64,000 nucleotides of DNA, from contig NC_084462.1 in the NCBI RefSeq assembly GCF_027409185.1, positions 25,519,577 through 25,583,576 of the forward strand. Reading direction: 5' to 3'. The stretch comes from Cynocephalus volans. Taxonomy: Eukaryota; Chordata; Mammalia; Dermoptera; Cynocephalidae. The position numbers and the translations under genes were made by a program. Shown one piece after another: positions 1 to 9,349 of this stretch; within the stretch, counting starts at the first letter, position 1; each line of letters starts with the position of its first letter. The notes under the pieces are model-generated. The model had not been told where the DNA came from, made no database searches, and saw nothing but the letters and a program-made list of their open reading frames with translations.

Positions 1-171
1 ACCCATGAGTGACTTTTGGGAGTTGGGGCTTCAGACGCAGGAAGCGGTCGACAGGTCCCTGCACAGTCCGGGGGCGGGGCGCATGCAAACACCGAAAGGA
101 GGGAGGAGCCACACGGAGGGGGGAGTGGCGGCGCGCGCAGCGGGGGCGCGCGGGGGCGGGGCCGGGGCGGG
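1..171 (-). other. VGF: VGF 3' untranslated region (partial)
   Basis: Sequence downstream of the VGF stop codon on the minus strand, GC-rich and without another gene. No polyadenylation signal is visible, so the transcript probably ends beyond the left edge of the window. Confidence 0.7.
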
Positions 172-2016
172 TCACGGGCGCCGAAGCAGCACGTGCTCGA
201 TGTAATTCTCCAGCTCCTCCTGCTCCTGCAGCCGGCGCTCCTCCGCCTCCGCCTCCTCCTGCGCGCGCCGCGCCTGGGCCTCCTGGCCGGGATAGTGGCG
301 CGAAAGCGGCAAGGCGTGGTGGTAGTGGCGGTGGCGCGAGGCCGAGGGCGGCTGCAGTGTCCGCGGCCGGATGTAGTTGGGAAAAGGGTGGTAGGGCCCC
401 GGGGGAAACACCTCGTTCTCCTCCCGATCCCAGGGCGGGAGCACCTCGTTCCAGTCCGGCAGCTCGTCTCGAGCGGGGGCGGGAGCCGGGGGCTGCGCGG
501 AGCGGACGTGGGTGGGGGCGGGGGCGGCCCGGGGGAGCGGCACAGGCTCGGGAGGGGCGTTCTTCTTCCGCTTCCGCTTCTCCTCCACCTCCTCGATGAT
601 GCTGACCACGTCGTCTGCTGGCAGGTGGAGTTTAGTGGACAGCTCAATGAGGCTATCTATCGTCTGCGGGTCCATCTCCTCGTCGTCGTCCTCCTCCTCC
701 CCGCCCTCCTCTGCCCCCTTGGCCTCCTTCCGCCGGTGGCCCGGCGTCTCCTCCTGGGAGCGCTTGTCCTCGGCACCGGCTTCCCCGTCCTCCTCCTCCG
801 CGAACAGTAGCGCGTTCTGCCGTGCCCGCTCCGCCTCCTCCGCCTCTGCCTCTGCCTCCGCCGCCTCCTCATCCTCTTCCCCCACCCTCTCCTGCCCGCC
901 GCGTCTCTCCTGCTCCGCCTCCTCCTCCTCCCTCTCGCTCTCTCGCTCCTCGGCTGCCTCCTGCAGCCCCCGACCCCCCAGGCCGCGCTGCCGGGCCCCT
1001 CCCTGCAACAAATACTGGAGCAGCAGGTCCGAGGCGAGGTCGGCCAGCCGCTCCTCCTGCGCAGCTGCCTGCCGCGTGGCCTCTGCCTGCCGCCGTCCGG
1101 CCTCTACCTGCGCCAGCCCTTGTTGTAGAAGGCGCTCCCCCGCCTCGGAGCCGCCCAGGAGAGAGCTCTCCGGCCGGCGCGCCTTGGGGAAAGGGGCGCC
1201 CAGGCCTTGGTACGCCTTGGACAGGGGTGCCAATGCCTCTCCTAGGTGTGTTTTGGGGGAGGACACTCCTTCCGCGAACTGGTGGGTTTCAGGAAGGGGC
1301 CCGCTCTCGGACATACGCGCCTGGAATTGCGAGGGGACCGGGGGTGGCAGGGGCGCGCGCTCCGGGACTCGCGCCTGGAACTCTCCCCAGGAAGCGCGCC
1401 ACACGCGCTCCGGCCCGGGGCTCTCCAGATTGACTCGGGTCAGCGTGTGCGTGCGGGTTTCCGTCTCTGCTGCCGCCGTCTCTTGCTGGCGCTTGGCGCT
1501 GCTCGGACTGAAATCTCGCAGTTCCTGGAGCAGGGACGCTAGCGCCTCGAGCTCCTCAGAGGGGTCGCTCGCCTCGGGACCATTCTGAGTCTGAGGGCGA
1601 GGTGGGGCCGCGGGCGCCTGGGTTTCTGGTGCCGGGAGGCTGTGGGTTTGGCTGCGCACGGTCTCGGTCAGCAGAGCTTCTGCTGCTTCTTCCCCTGGCC
1701 CCTGCTGGGAGCCGCCCGGCGCCGGGGGCGAGGCCGGCCGGTCGAGAGCCTGCAGCAGCACCGCGGCCAGCGCCCGGGGATCCACGCCCTGGAAAAGCTC
1801 TCCCTCGTCCTGCGGCTTGGAATTTCGAGTGGCTCGGGCCTCTGAGGCGCTGCCATCCTTTGGCTCGGGCACTGCGTCCCCAAGTACTGGCTCTTTATGT
1901 TCAGAGCTGAGGGGAGGAGGCAGCGCCTCAGGGCGACCCGGGGGCGCTGCTCCTAACCCCTTGATCAGTAGAAAGAAGCAGAAGAGGGCGGAAGCCGGCA
2001 ACCCGAGGGACTTCAT
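172..2016 (-). CDS. VGF: VGF neurosecretory precursor, single coding exon, 614 aa
   Basis: Intact precursor of VGF-derived neuropeptides, a granin-like protein of dense-core vesicles in neurons and endocrine cells. The chosen ATG (2016-2014) begins MKSLGLPASALFCFFLLIKG, a typical signal peptide with cleavage expected near residue 22. An upstream in-frame extension runs through a splice acceptor (coding exon starts about 2036) and is not translated sequence. The middle is acidic, Glu-rich and coiled-coil-like, with basic cleavage sites (KR, RR, RPR). The NERP-1/NERP-2 region lies near residues 280-346. The C-terminus holds TLQP-62 (starts at residue 553 after RPR) and a final 30 residues that match AQEE-30. 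Human VGF is 615 aa. TLQP-21 has a few substitutions compared with human. GC content is very high, which produces long meaningless ORFs on the opposite strand. Identification is very secure. Confidence 0.97.
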   Translation of the reverse strand: MKSLGLPASALFCFFLLIKGLGAAPPGRPEALPPPLSSEHKEPVLGDAVPEPKDGSASEARATRNSKPQDEGELFQGVDPRALAAVLLQALDRPASPPAPGGSQQGPGEEAAEALLTETVRSQTHSLPAPETQAPAAPPRPQTQNGPEASDPSEELEALASLLQELRDFSPSSAKRQQETAAAETETRTHTLTRVNLESPGPERVWRASWGEFQARVPERAPLPPPVPSQFQARMSESGPLPETHQFAEGVSSPKTHLGEALAPLSKAYQGLGAPFPKARRPESSLLGGSEAGERLLQQGLAQVEAGRRQAEATRQAAAQEERLADLASDLLLQYLLQGGARQRGLGGRGLQEAAEERESEREEEEAEQERRGGQERVGEEDEEAAEAEAEAEEAERARQNALLFAEEEDGEAGAEDKRSQEETPGHRRKEAKGAEEGGEEEDDDEEMDPQTIDSLIELSTKLHLPADDVVSIIEEVEEKRKRKKNAPPEPVPLPRAAPAPTHVRSAQPPAPAPARDELPDWNEVLPPWDREENEVFPPGPYHPFPNYIRPRTLQPPSASRHRHYHHALPLSRHYPGQEAQARRAQEEAEAEERRLQEQEELENYIEHVLLRRP

Positions 2017-2035
2017 GACCAAGGAGCTGCCGGAG

Positions 2036-2740
2036 ACTGAAAAATAGAAGGGGCCAAAGAAAGAGGATTTCTGTAAGAATTCCCCGCTCTCTAATTCTAC
2101 GTTCCCTTCCCCCACCTTTAAGCAGGAAACCCGGGGCTTCCCTGATCCCCCTAACCTTACCCAGAAGAGAGACGTTTAGAAGTAAAAGAGGAAGACGTTG
2201 TGCTGATCTCTGGAGTCGTGAAAATGGGAAAAGAACGCCCGGCAACCCTCGCTCACCCAGTGCCTCCTCACCCCCTTCCCTGAGCCAACTCACTGCCAGC
2301 GCCCACGTACTAAGCAGCAAGGATAAGGGGAAAAAAATCCCTGCTCCCACTCCACAGGACTCCCCGGATGGTGCGTGGGTGACTTCAGCAGCAAGAGAAA
2401 AGCTGCGACTCCCCCTTTATCAGGGACCCTTACCGGGGGCTCCCCGCTGTGTTTTCAACCCCCCCCCATCCGGGAGGAGAGAGAACCTTCCCTCACGCCC
2501 ATGGCTGCCGAAGGTTTGAGGGACGGACAGTGGAGTATTTACCAGCTGGTGTCACGACGCGAGAGGTGGAGAGGAGGGTCAGGGCAGGGTGGGGACAGGG
2601 GAAGATCGGGACGCGTCCGCCTCGGCTCCGAGCGGTGTCTGGGGTACGAGCGGCGGTGGAGGTCTGGCGTCCAGTGGGCAGGGCTCAGCTGGGTCAGCGC
2701 GGCTCTGGGCAGCTCTCTCGCTCCAGCTTCAGCACGCTGG
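2036..2740 (-). other. VGF: VGF 5' untranslated exon(s) and intron
   Basis: The coding exon begins after a pyrimidine-rich acceptor ending at 2037. Candidate minus-strand donors of the gtaagg/gtgagt type lie near 2433, 2294 and 2162, so one or two noncoding exons are likely between the start site near 2735 and the coding exon. VGF is known to have a 5' noncoding exon structure. Which donor is used cannot be decided from sequence alone. Confidence 0.5.
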
Positions 2741-2818
2741 ACAGCGCCCGCGCCTCCGCCGCCTTATAAAGAGAAGTGCGCGGGGTCACGTGAGCACGCC
2801 CCGCCCCATTGACGTCAA
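2728..2818 (-). promoter_or_regulatory. VGF: VGF core promoter: RE1, TATA, E-box, CRE
   Basis: Read on the minus strand from upstream: a perfect CRE TGACGTCA (2810-2817) next to a GC box, an E-box CACGTG (2787-2792), a TATA-like TTTATAAGG (about 2763-2770), and the expected start site near 2735-2740. An RE1/NRSE-like element occupies 2728-2748 (TTCAGCAC, three non-matching bases, then GGACAGCGCC; 18 of 21 positions match the consensus in my memory). VGF is a known CREB target induced by neurotrophins and a known REST target, so the arrangement fits neuron-restricted, activity-induced expression. Confidence 0.85.
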
Positions 2819-2955
2819 TGTTCATTCATGGGGAAGCGGGCGGGCGCCGGGAGGAGGAAGGATGCCCAGCGATTGGAGGGTGCGAGCGTCTCCCGGCCTG
2901 CGCCTGCGCGCTGGGGCCCTCGGCTGGAGGGGCGTGCGGTAGCCGAGCTCGGAGA

Positions 2956-3070
2956 AATGAATGAATGAATGAATGAATGAAATGCTGGGGCGGGCGGGGT
3001 GGGGGGCAATGAATGAATGAAGGGGAGACTAGGAGAAAAGGATGAATGAATGAATGGGAGGATGAATGGA
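2956..3070. repeat. (TGAA)n microsatellite, interrupted
   Basis: Three runs of the ATGA/TGAA tetranucleotide separated by GC-rich sequence, just upstream of the VGF promoter. The longest is six units at about 2956-2980, with shorter ones near 3009-3022 and 3042-3066. Confidence 0.9.
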
Positions 3071-3079
3071 AGAGTGGAT

Positions 3080-6000
3080 GCAGAGGCGCTGGAAGGCGGG
3101 AGGGTGGGTTACAAAGCAACTTGCAGCTGCGGGAGCCCGCGTTGCTGAGCGGAATAGGAACGGGGTACCCCCAGCGTCTGACTGGGCACCAGTAGTAGAT
3201 CAATACCAGGGAGGGGCAGGATAGGATTTGAAAGCAGGTGAGGGGGCCGAGCTCCCCACCCCTCGACCGCAGGGTCCGTGGGGAACACGCCCAAGGACGG
3301 AGTGAACCTGAGAAAGGGAGGACAGATCTGCGCGCCTACGGGCGCTGTCCACAATCTGCGGTGCGGGATGCCCGCCCTGGGCCGGGGCAGATGGGTGGAT
3401 CCTGCGGTTTTGGTAATCCCATCTGTAAGGGTTTGAGTCGGAAGAGAAAGGGAAAGATTGAGGATGTGCTTGCCTCTGGGTCTTGTCTGTTCACGACCGG
3501 TGCGTGTCTGGAGAAAAAGATATGTGTCCTTCTGTCCGACTGACTCTGTTGCACATGTCGGGGCCCCCGCTGTGTCCCTTTTTAGTCCACCTCTACCCAC
3601 CCTCCTCCGGCTTCTTTCCCTCCCGCCGCCCCCCCCACCAAGGACGTTTGGAGGGCGAGATCAGACCAGGTGGGGAGGGGGTTGTGCAGGTGGTGATGGG
3701 GTGACTCAACTCCAGCTTTCTCCACCGCTTAAAGGGGAGGGTTGAACGCGATGAGGAGGGGCGGGCAACGTCAGCGATATCCTCTCTCTGCCACCAGACC
3801 CTTCGACCGTATCTCCTGCCATGGGGTTGGGGCTGGGGGCTTGGATAGCTAGAGGTTCCGGGGGTGGGGGGCGATGACGCACAGATTGCGCAAAGAGAAT
3901 CCATCAGCGAGCCGGGTCCAGTGAAGGGAGACCAGCCGTGGGCGGGGGTGGGGGGAGGACGGAAATGGGGAGGGGGGCAGGGTAGAGGGGAGGGTGGCAA
4001 GGAGAGCAGCCACTGCAGGAATGAAGGGGGAAGGGAGGGAGGGAGGGAGGCTGGAGGGGGCTGCGGTGCTGGCAGAGAGAGATGCGGGGGCGTGGGCAGG
4101 GAAAGGGGGGAGTGACAATGACACACACCAGACACACAAGAACTGCGGACACAGGGGTGTTCGTGGGCACATGCAGGGCACCCACACCCTGAGACTCGAG
4201 ACCGGGATCTGAGCTCTCTGTCAGGGGATCAGAGACTCGTTCAGAGCCAGCCCTTGCCCCTCTCCTCATCTTTTCCTAGCACTGACCCTCATTCTACCCC
4301 TTCCCCCTCCTCACACACACACACACTCACGTGCTTTCCCTCTATAGCCAGCAGTGGCTTCTCGCTTCCATCAGTGGCTCCACTTTCCCAGAAGAAAGCC
4401 CATCAGCTCTGCGGGGAAAGAGCTGGGGAGGAGTAGAGAGAGAGAGAAAAGAGAGAAGAGATGGGGGAGGGAAAAGGAAGGGGAGGAACCTGGAACAGGT
4501 AGAAGGAGCAGGCTAAAGGAGAAGAAAAGCAAAACAAACAAACAAAAACTGAGAACCAAGGTGACTGTGAAGATTCCAAAGAAAGGAGGGAGAAGAGGGG
4601 ATAGGAGACCCTGAGGCAGTGTCTCACCCCCCCCAACTATTCAGTACTTCCCCCCAGCCCTTTGGATTCCCCTCATTCCACATTCCCCTCCTCATCCCCC
4701 CTTCATCTTCCAAGCCTGCTTACTGAGGCAGTGGGATGGGGAGGGGGTCACGTTACCTTCCTGAGGAGGATGAATCAGAGAGAGATGGCTCAGACATCTG
4801 GAGAGGGGGAGGGGAAGCCATCCGAGAGAGAAAGAAGAGGGGAGGGACAGAGCCCAGGGGGCTGACTGGGAAGCTGATGGGGATAAGAGACCAAGTGCGA
4901 GATGAGGGGATACGGGCATCTAGAGAAACTGTATATGCCCATGGACTTGTGTGAACACCCACCAGCGTGTGCATGTACATGTGTGTGCATGTGTGTTTGT
5001 GTGTGTACAGAGATTAATGGGACACATGGAAAAGAAAAATAAAGGGAACTGGGGAGGGAGAGAACCAACTGTATATTTAATCAGATCAACAGTGCATAGG
5101 CATGGTAGTGTTTCCAATTTAAATATGTGATCTTCTCTTCCAATCCGTGTGGCTCTGTTTTTGCCTGTTTCCAGGTGTCTCTGAGGGGTGGGGGGTTCTG
5201 ATCTCTTCTGAATGTCTGTATACCTGTGCAGTTTCTAATCTTTGAGTGAAGCCAGTTCTGGGCATCTGTCTGAAAAGTGTGCCCGACTTGGTGGTACACA
5301 ATGTGTGTATATGTGTGTAAATATGTGCCTTTGTGCATTTCTCTGGGATCTTTCATGCCTACTGGTAGATGTTGGTGGTTTGTGTACTTCTACGTGGGTC
5401 GATCTTTCTTGCGCCTTCCCCCATTCACCTTCATTTCTAGACCTCTGTGCAGTAAAGCCTCAGAATCCAAACCACTCATTTGCAGTCCCCAAGTTCTGGG
5501 TCTTTACCCCTCGTCTTCACAGTGTTCCCCATTTCTCCGTGTTCCCCCAACTCTCCGCCCCTCCATTTCTCCACTTAAGCTCAGAAGCCTAGGGGAACTT
5601 CCCAAGAGCCTCAGTCATCGTGGGGTGGGTGGGGTTGGGGGAGTGAGGTGGAAGTCCTGGGCACCAAAGGCAATAGGCTTGGTGATTCCACAACCTGGGT
5701 CTTGACCCCTCATGTGTACATGGTCTCTGGACTCTGCATCTGTTTCTGCCTGTTTCCAACCCAGTTCCCTACCTGGGTCAGCTCATCCACACACACCCCA
5801 ATTCCCAGGGATGAGTTGTGCCCTTCATACCCTACTGCCTCTAGTGGCTTCTGGGAAAGAGCTCAGCTGGGGACAGGTTCCTGGGATGAGGAAAGGAAGG
5901 AAAGATTAATGGAGAAAGAGAGCTGGAAAAGGCAGAGCTGGAGGAGATGCCTAGTGTTTGCTCTGAGTTGTTTGTATGAATTCGTCTCTTTGTCTTTGTT

Positions 6001-7860
6001 TCTGAATCTCCCATACTCTCTGAGAGGGTAACAGGAGAAGATGGGGTTCAGCAGATAGTGACCGAACCTGAAGATTTGGAAAGCCAGGTGAGGGGGGCAG
6101 AGCACTGGGTCTTTTCCCTGCAAACATCTGGGAGAGAAAGAGAGGGAGGGGGCTTGCCCCCCCAGCTCACTGTCCCCCTCTTTCCTTCCCCTCCCCCCAA
6201 CTGGTGACTCACCTCTGCAGCCTTTCATTGCATCAGCCATGGGGGGACAGGCAGGGAGGGGGCACTTTATGAGAGGGGCAGGGGTCTCCACTTTGAACTG
6301 AAAGAAGGTGCTGAAGGTCCCCTGAAAATGACCCCATTTAGAACACATTATTGCCCTAACCCCTATCCACCCCAGAGGTGAGGAGTCCTGAGAAGGGGAC
6401 TGGGGAGAGGGCTAGGGGCCACTGGAGGGTCTGGAATGATGAGCGATGGGAAGGTGATGCTCACCTTGATTTTCAGCCCCAGGGTCCCGTTCCCTCAGAT
6501 GCCCACCCCTATTCCTGAATGGGGGAGGGGAGACCCAGCAAGCCGGGGGAGGGCAACACTGCAGAGATGAGTCACCAAAAAAGGGGGAGAGAGGAAGAGA
6601 CAGAGATGGGGAGAGATACAGAGAGACAGCTACTGGAGAGACTGAGAAAGGAGCATGTGTGTGCGCACACACACACACACTCACACCATGAAAGTGGCAT
6701 CCGCAAACCAACAAGAGAAAGAAAATCGTGCACTTCCATAATCCTGAACCAGCCTCCACCAACATCCACCTGTCACACACACAACACACTATCATACCGA
6801 GTTACACTGAGATTCTGGGACACACCCACTGACACAAACACAATATCACACCTAGCCTAGCAGAATCACTCAGACCTATGCTGAAGATATGTTCAGGGCA
6901 ATGGAGATTCGCCTTGAGATTCCTTTTACAGGGTGGTGGGAAGGGGTCAAAACCCTCAAGGAATGAGACTTCAAAAATCCAAAATGCGGTTTCAGGCCAG
7001 CCTGAAATGACTTAAAGGCTTAAAGGCTGTGCCGTGCACACGCGGCAATACACACAAGTCTTCTGCCTCCCTATCCACACGTACATAGCAACAAATCAAG
7101 CATCTTCCTCGTCGAAAAGCCACTTGGGGTACCTGATTCTGGAGTACACCAGGTACGTTGTCCCGAATACATTCCACCCAGATACCCCCTGACTCGTACA
7201 CACATGTACAGAAACGCAGACACACAAAGACACCCGTGGACACACTCACACGGACGGAAACCACCTTGCGCTGCCTCACCCGCGTCCGCACACGTCCTGG
7301 CGCCCTCGCGTGTTACTTTTCGGGATCGCAGTCACCACCGCTCCGGAGCTCTGCTCCGGGAAGTGGGGGGGTGGGGGGGGCGGTGCCCAGGCTCCCTCCA
7401 CCTCTTCCCCCGACCAAGCGTTGCCCACCCACAAATGGGGAAAGCGAGCGCGGCTGGCCACGGGCAAGTCGAAAGCTGGAAGTTAGACGCCTGGATCCTG
7501 GGGCTGAGGGAGGCTGGTCCTGGGTGCCAAGGAAAACTTGGGAGAAGTACCCTACAGAATCGAGGTAGCAGCCGACTCTGAAGTCCAGGGAAAGCGAGGC
7601 CGGGAGCTAGTCTGGGCGCCGCGTTGCTGGCCGCCTCGGTCTGAGCAGCAGCTTCTTTCTTTCGCTTAGCTGGGGTGAAGGTGGGGGCGCACATCGGCCA
7701 GCAGCCCTCCCCAGCTACCCTCCCCTCAGGAAGTCATTAGCCCCATTGCCACGGGGCTTAGAGATCCTCTTTAATACAGGCTGCTGGGGAAGTGGGGGGA
7801 GATAATGTGTCTCATCCCTCCCCACCGAGAAGAAATGAAACAGACACAGAGGATGGGCCA
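3080..7860. other. Intergenic DNA between VGF and NAT16
   Basis: No credible exon, RNA gene or recent mobile element recognised. The stretch is purine/pyrimidine-skewed in 3850-4130 and 4420-4620, has short CA/TG tracts near 4313, 4980 and 6668, and a GC-rich segment near 7270-7700. ORFs here have no recognisable domains and low-complexity composition. Confidence 0.6.
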
Positions 7861-7867
7861 GAGGTCT

Positions 7868-9349
7868 GTTTTATTGCCATTCAGCCATGGTGGAAATGAC
7901 AAGGGGGTGGCAGCATGGCCAGGCTCAGGGGGCAGCCAAGGCAGAGCCGCACAGCTGGAAAACCAGAACTGAGGAAAGTGGTGAAAAGGTGTCTGTCCCC
8001 TTTGCCCACCTTCTTCCACCTCTTGGCACCCTCATCTGCCCATATTTTGGATTCCATCTCCAGCAAACCCTGTGCTCACTGTCAACCTTTTCCTAGCAAC
8101 TGTTCATTATCTAACAAGAAGTTCGAGCTAACACCAGCACACAGAGTGAGGTTCTGGGGCATGTTCTGGGCTCGGGACACCTGGGTTCTAGTCCCTGCCA
8201 GGCTCCCAGCTACTGAAAGTGACTTAGAAGAAGTCACTTTGTTCTTTCTGAGCCTTTGTTTCCCCTCTCTGCCTTTGATGTAGGGGTCCAGTATAGGAGA
8301 CAGTGCTGTTCACATGCAGCTGCTACTATAGAAGACTCAAAGTCCAGAAGGCATAAATGATCCAAAGGAAACAGTGTCCAGAAACACCGGGAGATGAGGG
8401 TTCTATTTGCATTAGAAGGCAGCCTGGTTGGAACCAGGACACAGCCCCCAGGCCAGGCTCAGGGATCTACCCCTCCACTGCACCAAACTCTCCAGCCAGA
8501 ACCCCCTGGTGAGTTGGGAGTATGGGGGAGAGACCTTGAGAAATAGCTACTTCGTACAAAGTTGGAGGAAATCCCAGTCAGAGGGGCAAGGTCAGGAAAG
8601 TGCATCACCAGAGGCAAACAGGGGCCAAATGGGTGATATTACACATATATTTCATTTACAGGGTCTCTCATAGTATTGCGCACTGAGCCGGAGATGAGGA
8701 GGTCACAGGGAAGGGGAACGAAGGAGCAGAAAATGGGCACTGAGGAGCTAAGTGTTGGGGAGGTCCAGAGAGGAGGAGGATGGGGGGACAGAGAGAAGCG
8801 GGGAGAGGACACCGATCTAGAGGCACGGGAGGCTGAGGGGGCCCGTGCGTGCGGAGGGAGCACTGGGCCAGCTCTGAGGGTTTGAGAAAGGGCAGGACGA
8901 AGTAACGAAGATCGGGTGGCCGCGATGCCGGCCGGGGACTTGGCATTGCACACATTTTGCCCCCGCTTCCACCCAAGAGGGGGCAGAAGGAAGAAGCCAG
9001 GAAGGGCGAAGTTCACTCCCAGGCTAGGGCGATGGACAGGGAAGGGCTCTGAAGCCTGAAGGGACCAGTTTTTTGGAAGGGGAGACGGTGGATAACAGCA
9101 GCGCAAGAGCCCTCCCCAAATCCAGCCGTTCAAGTCAGGGAGTGGGCAACGGCGTTTGGGGGTGCTAGAGGCAAAATGGCAGAGGTAAGGGGGAAAGCGA
9201 AGACTGGGGACCGGCACTGGGTACAGGCAGGAGTCAGAGCCGACTCCTGAGGGAGGCGAAGCTTCGAAATTATAGGGGCGGGGCTGTCTGGGGATCTGCG
9301 GGAGGGGACGGATCTAAAATGCTGCTTCTCTCCCCTCTGCAAGGAGACC
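7868..9349 (-). other. NAT16: Probable NAT16 3' untranslated region with AATAAA signal
   Basis: An AATAAA signal on the minus strand (reads TTTATT at 7870-7875) is the first good polyadenylation signal downstream of the ancestral NAT16 stop (9350-9352). The span would be a 1.5 kb 3'UTR. It includes an old MIR near 8150-8285. Assignment to NAT16 is by position only. Confidence 0.45.
8150..8285 (+). repeat. MIR SINE
   Basis: Contains a degraded MIR core: acctgggttctagtccctgc, then a short gap, then gagcctttgtttcccctctc. Old mammalian SINE. Confidence 0.6.

Noticed and set aside
512-1588. 358-codon plus-strand ORF opposite VGF
   Set aside because: Antisense shadow of a GC-rich coding exon. The protein is a Ser/Ala/Arg low-complexity string with no domain, and VGF on the other strand is certain.
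2017-2115. N-terminal extension of the VGF frame to an upstream ATG
   Set aside because: It crosses a splice acceptor (about 2037) and adds no signal-peptide feature; the internal ATG gives the known start.
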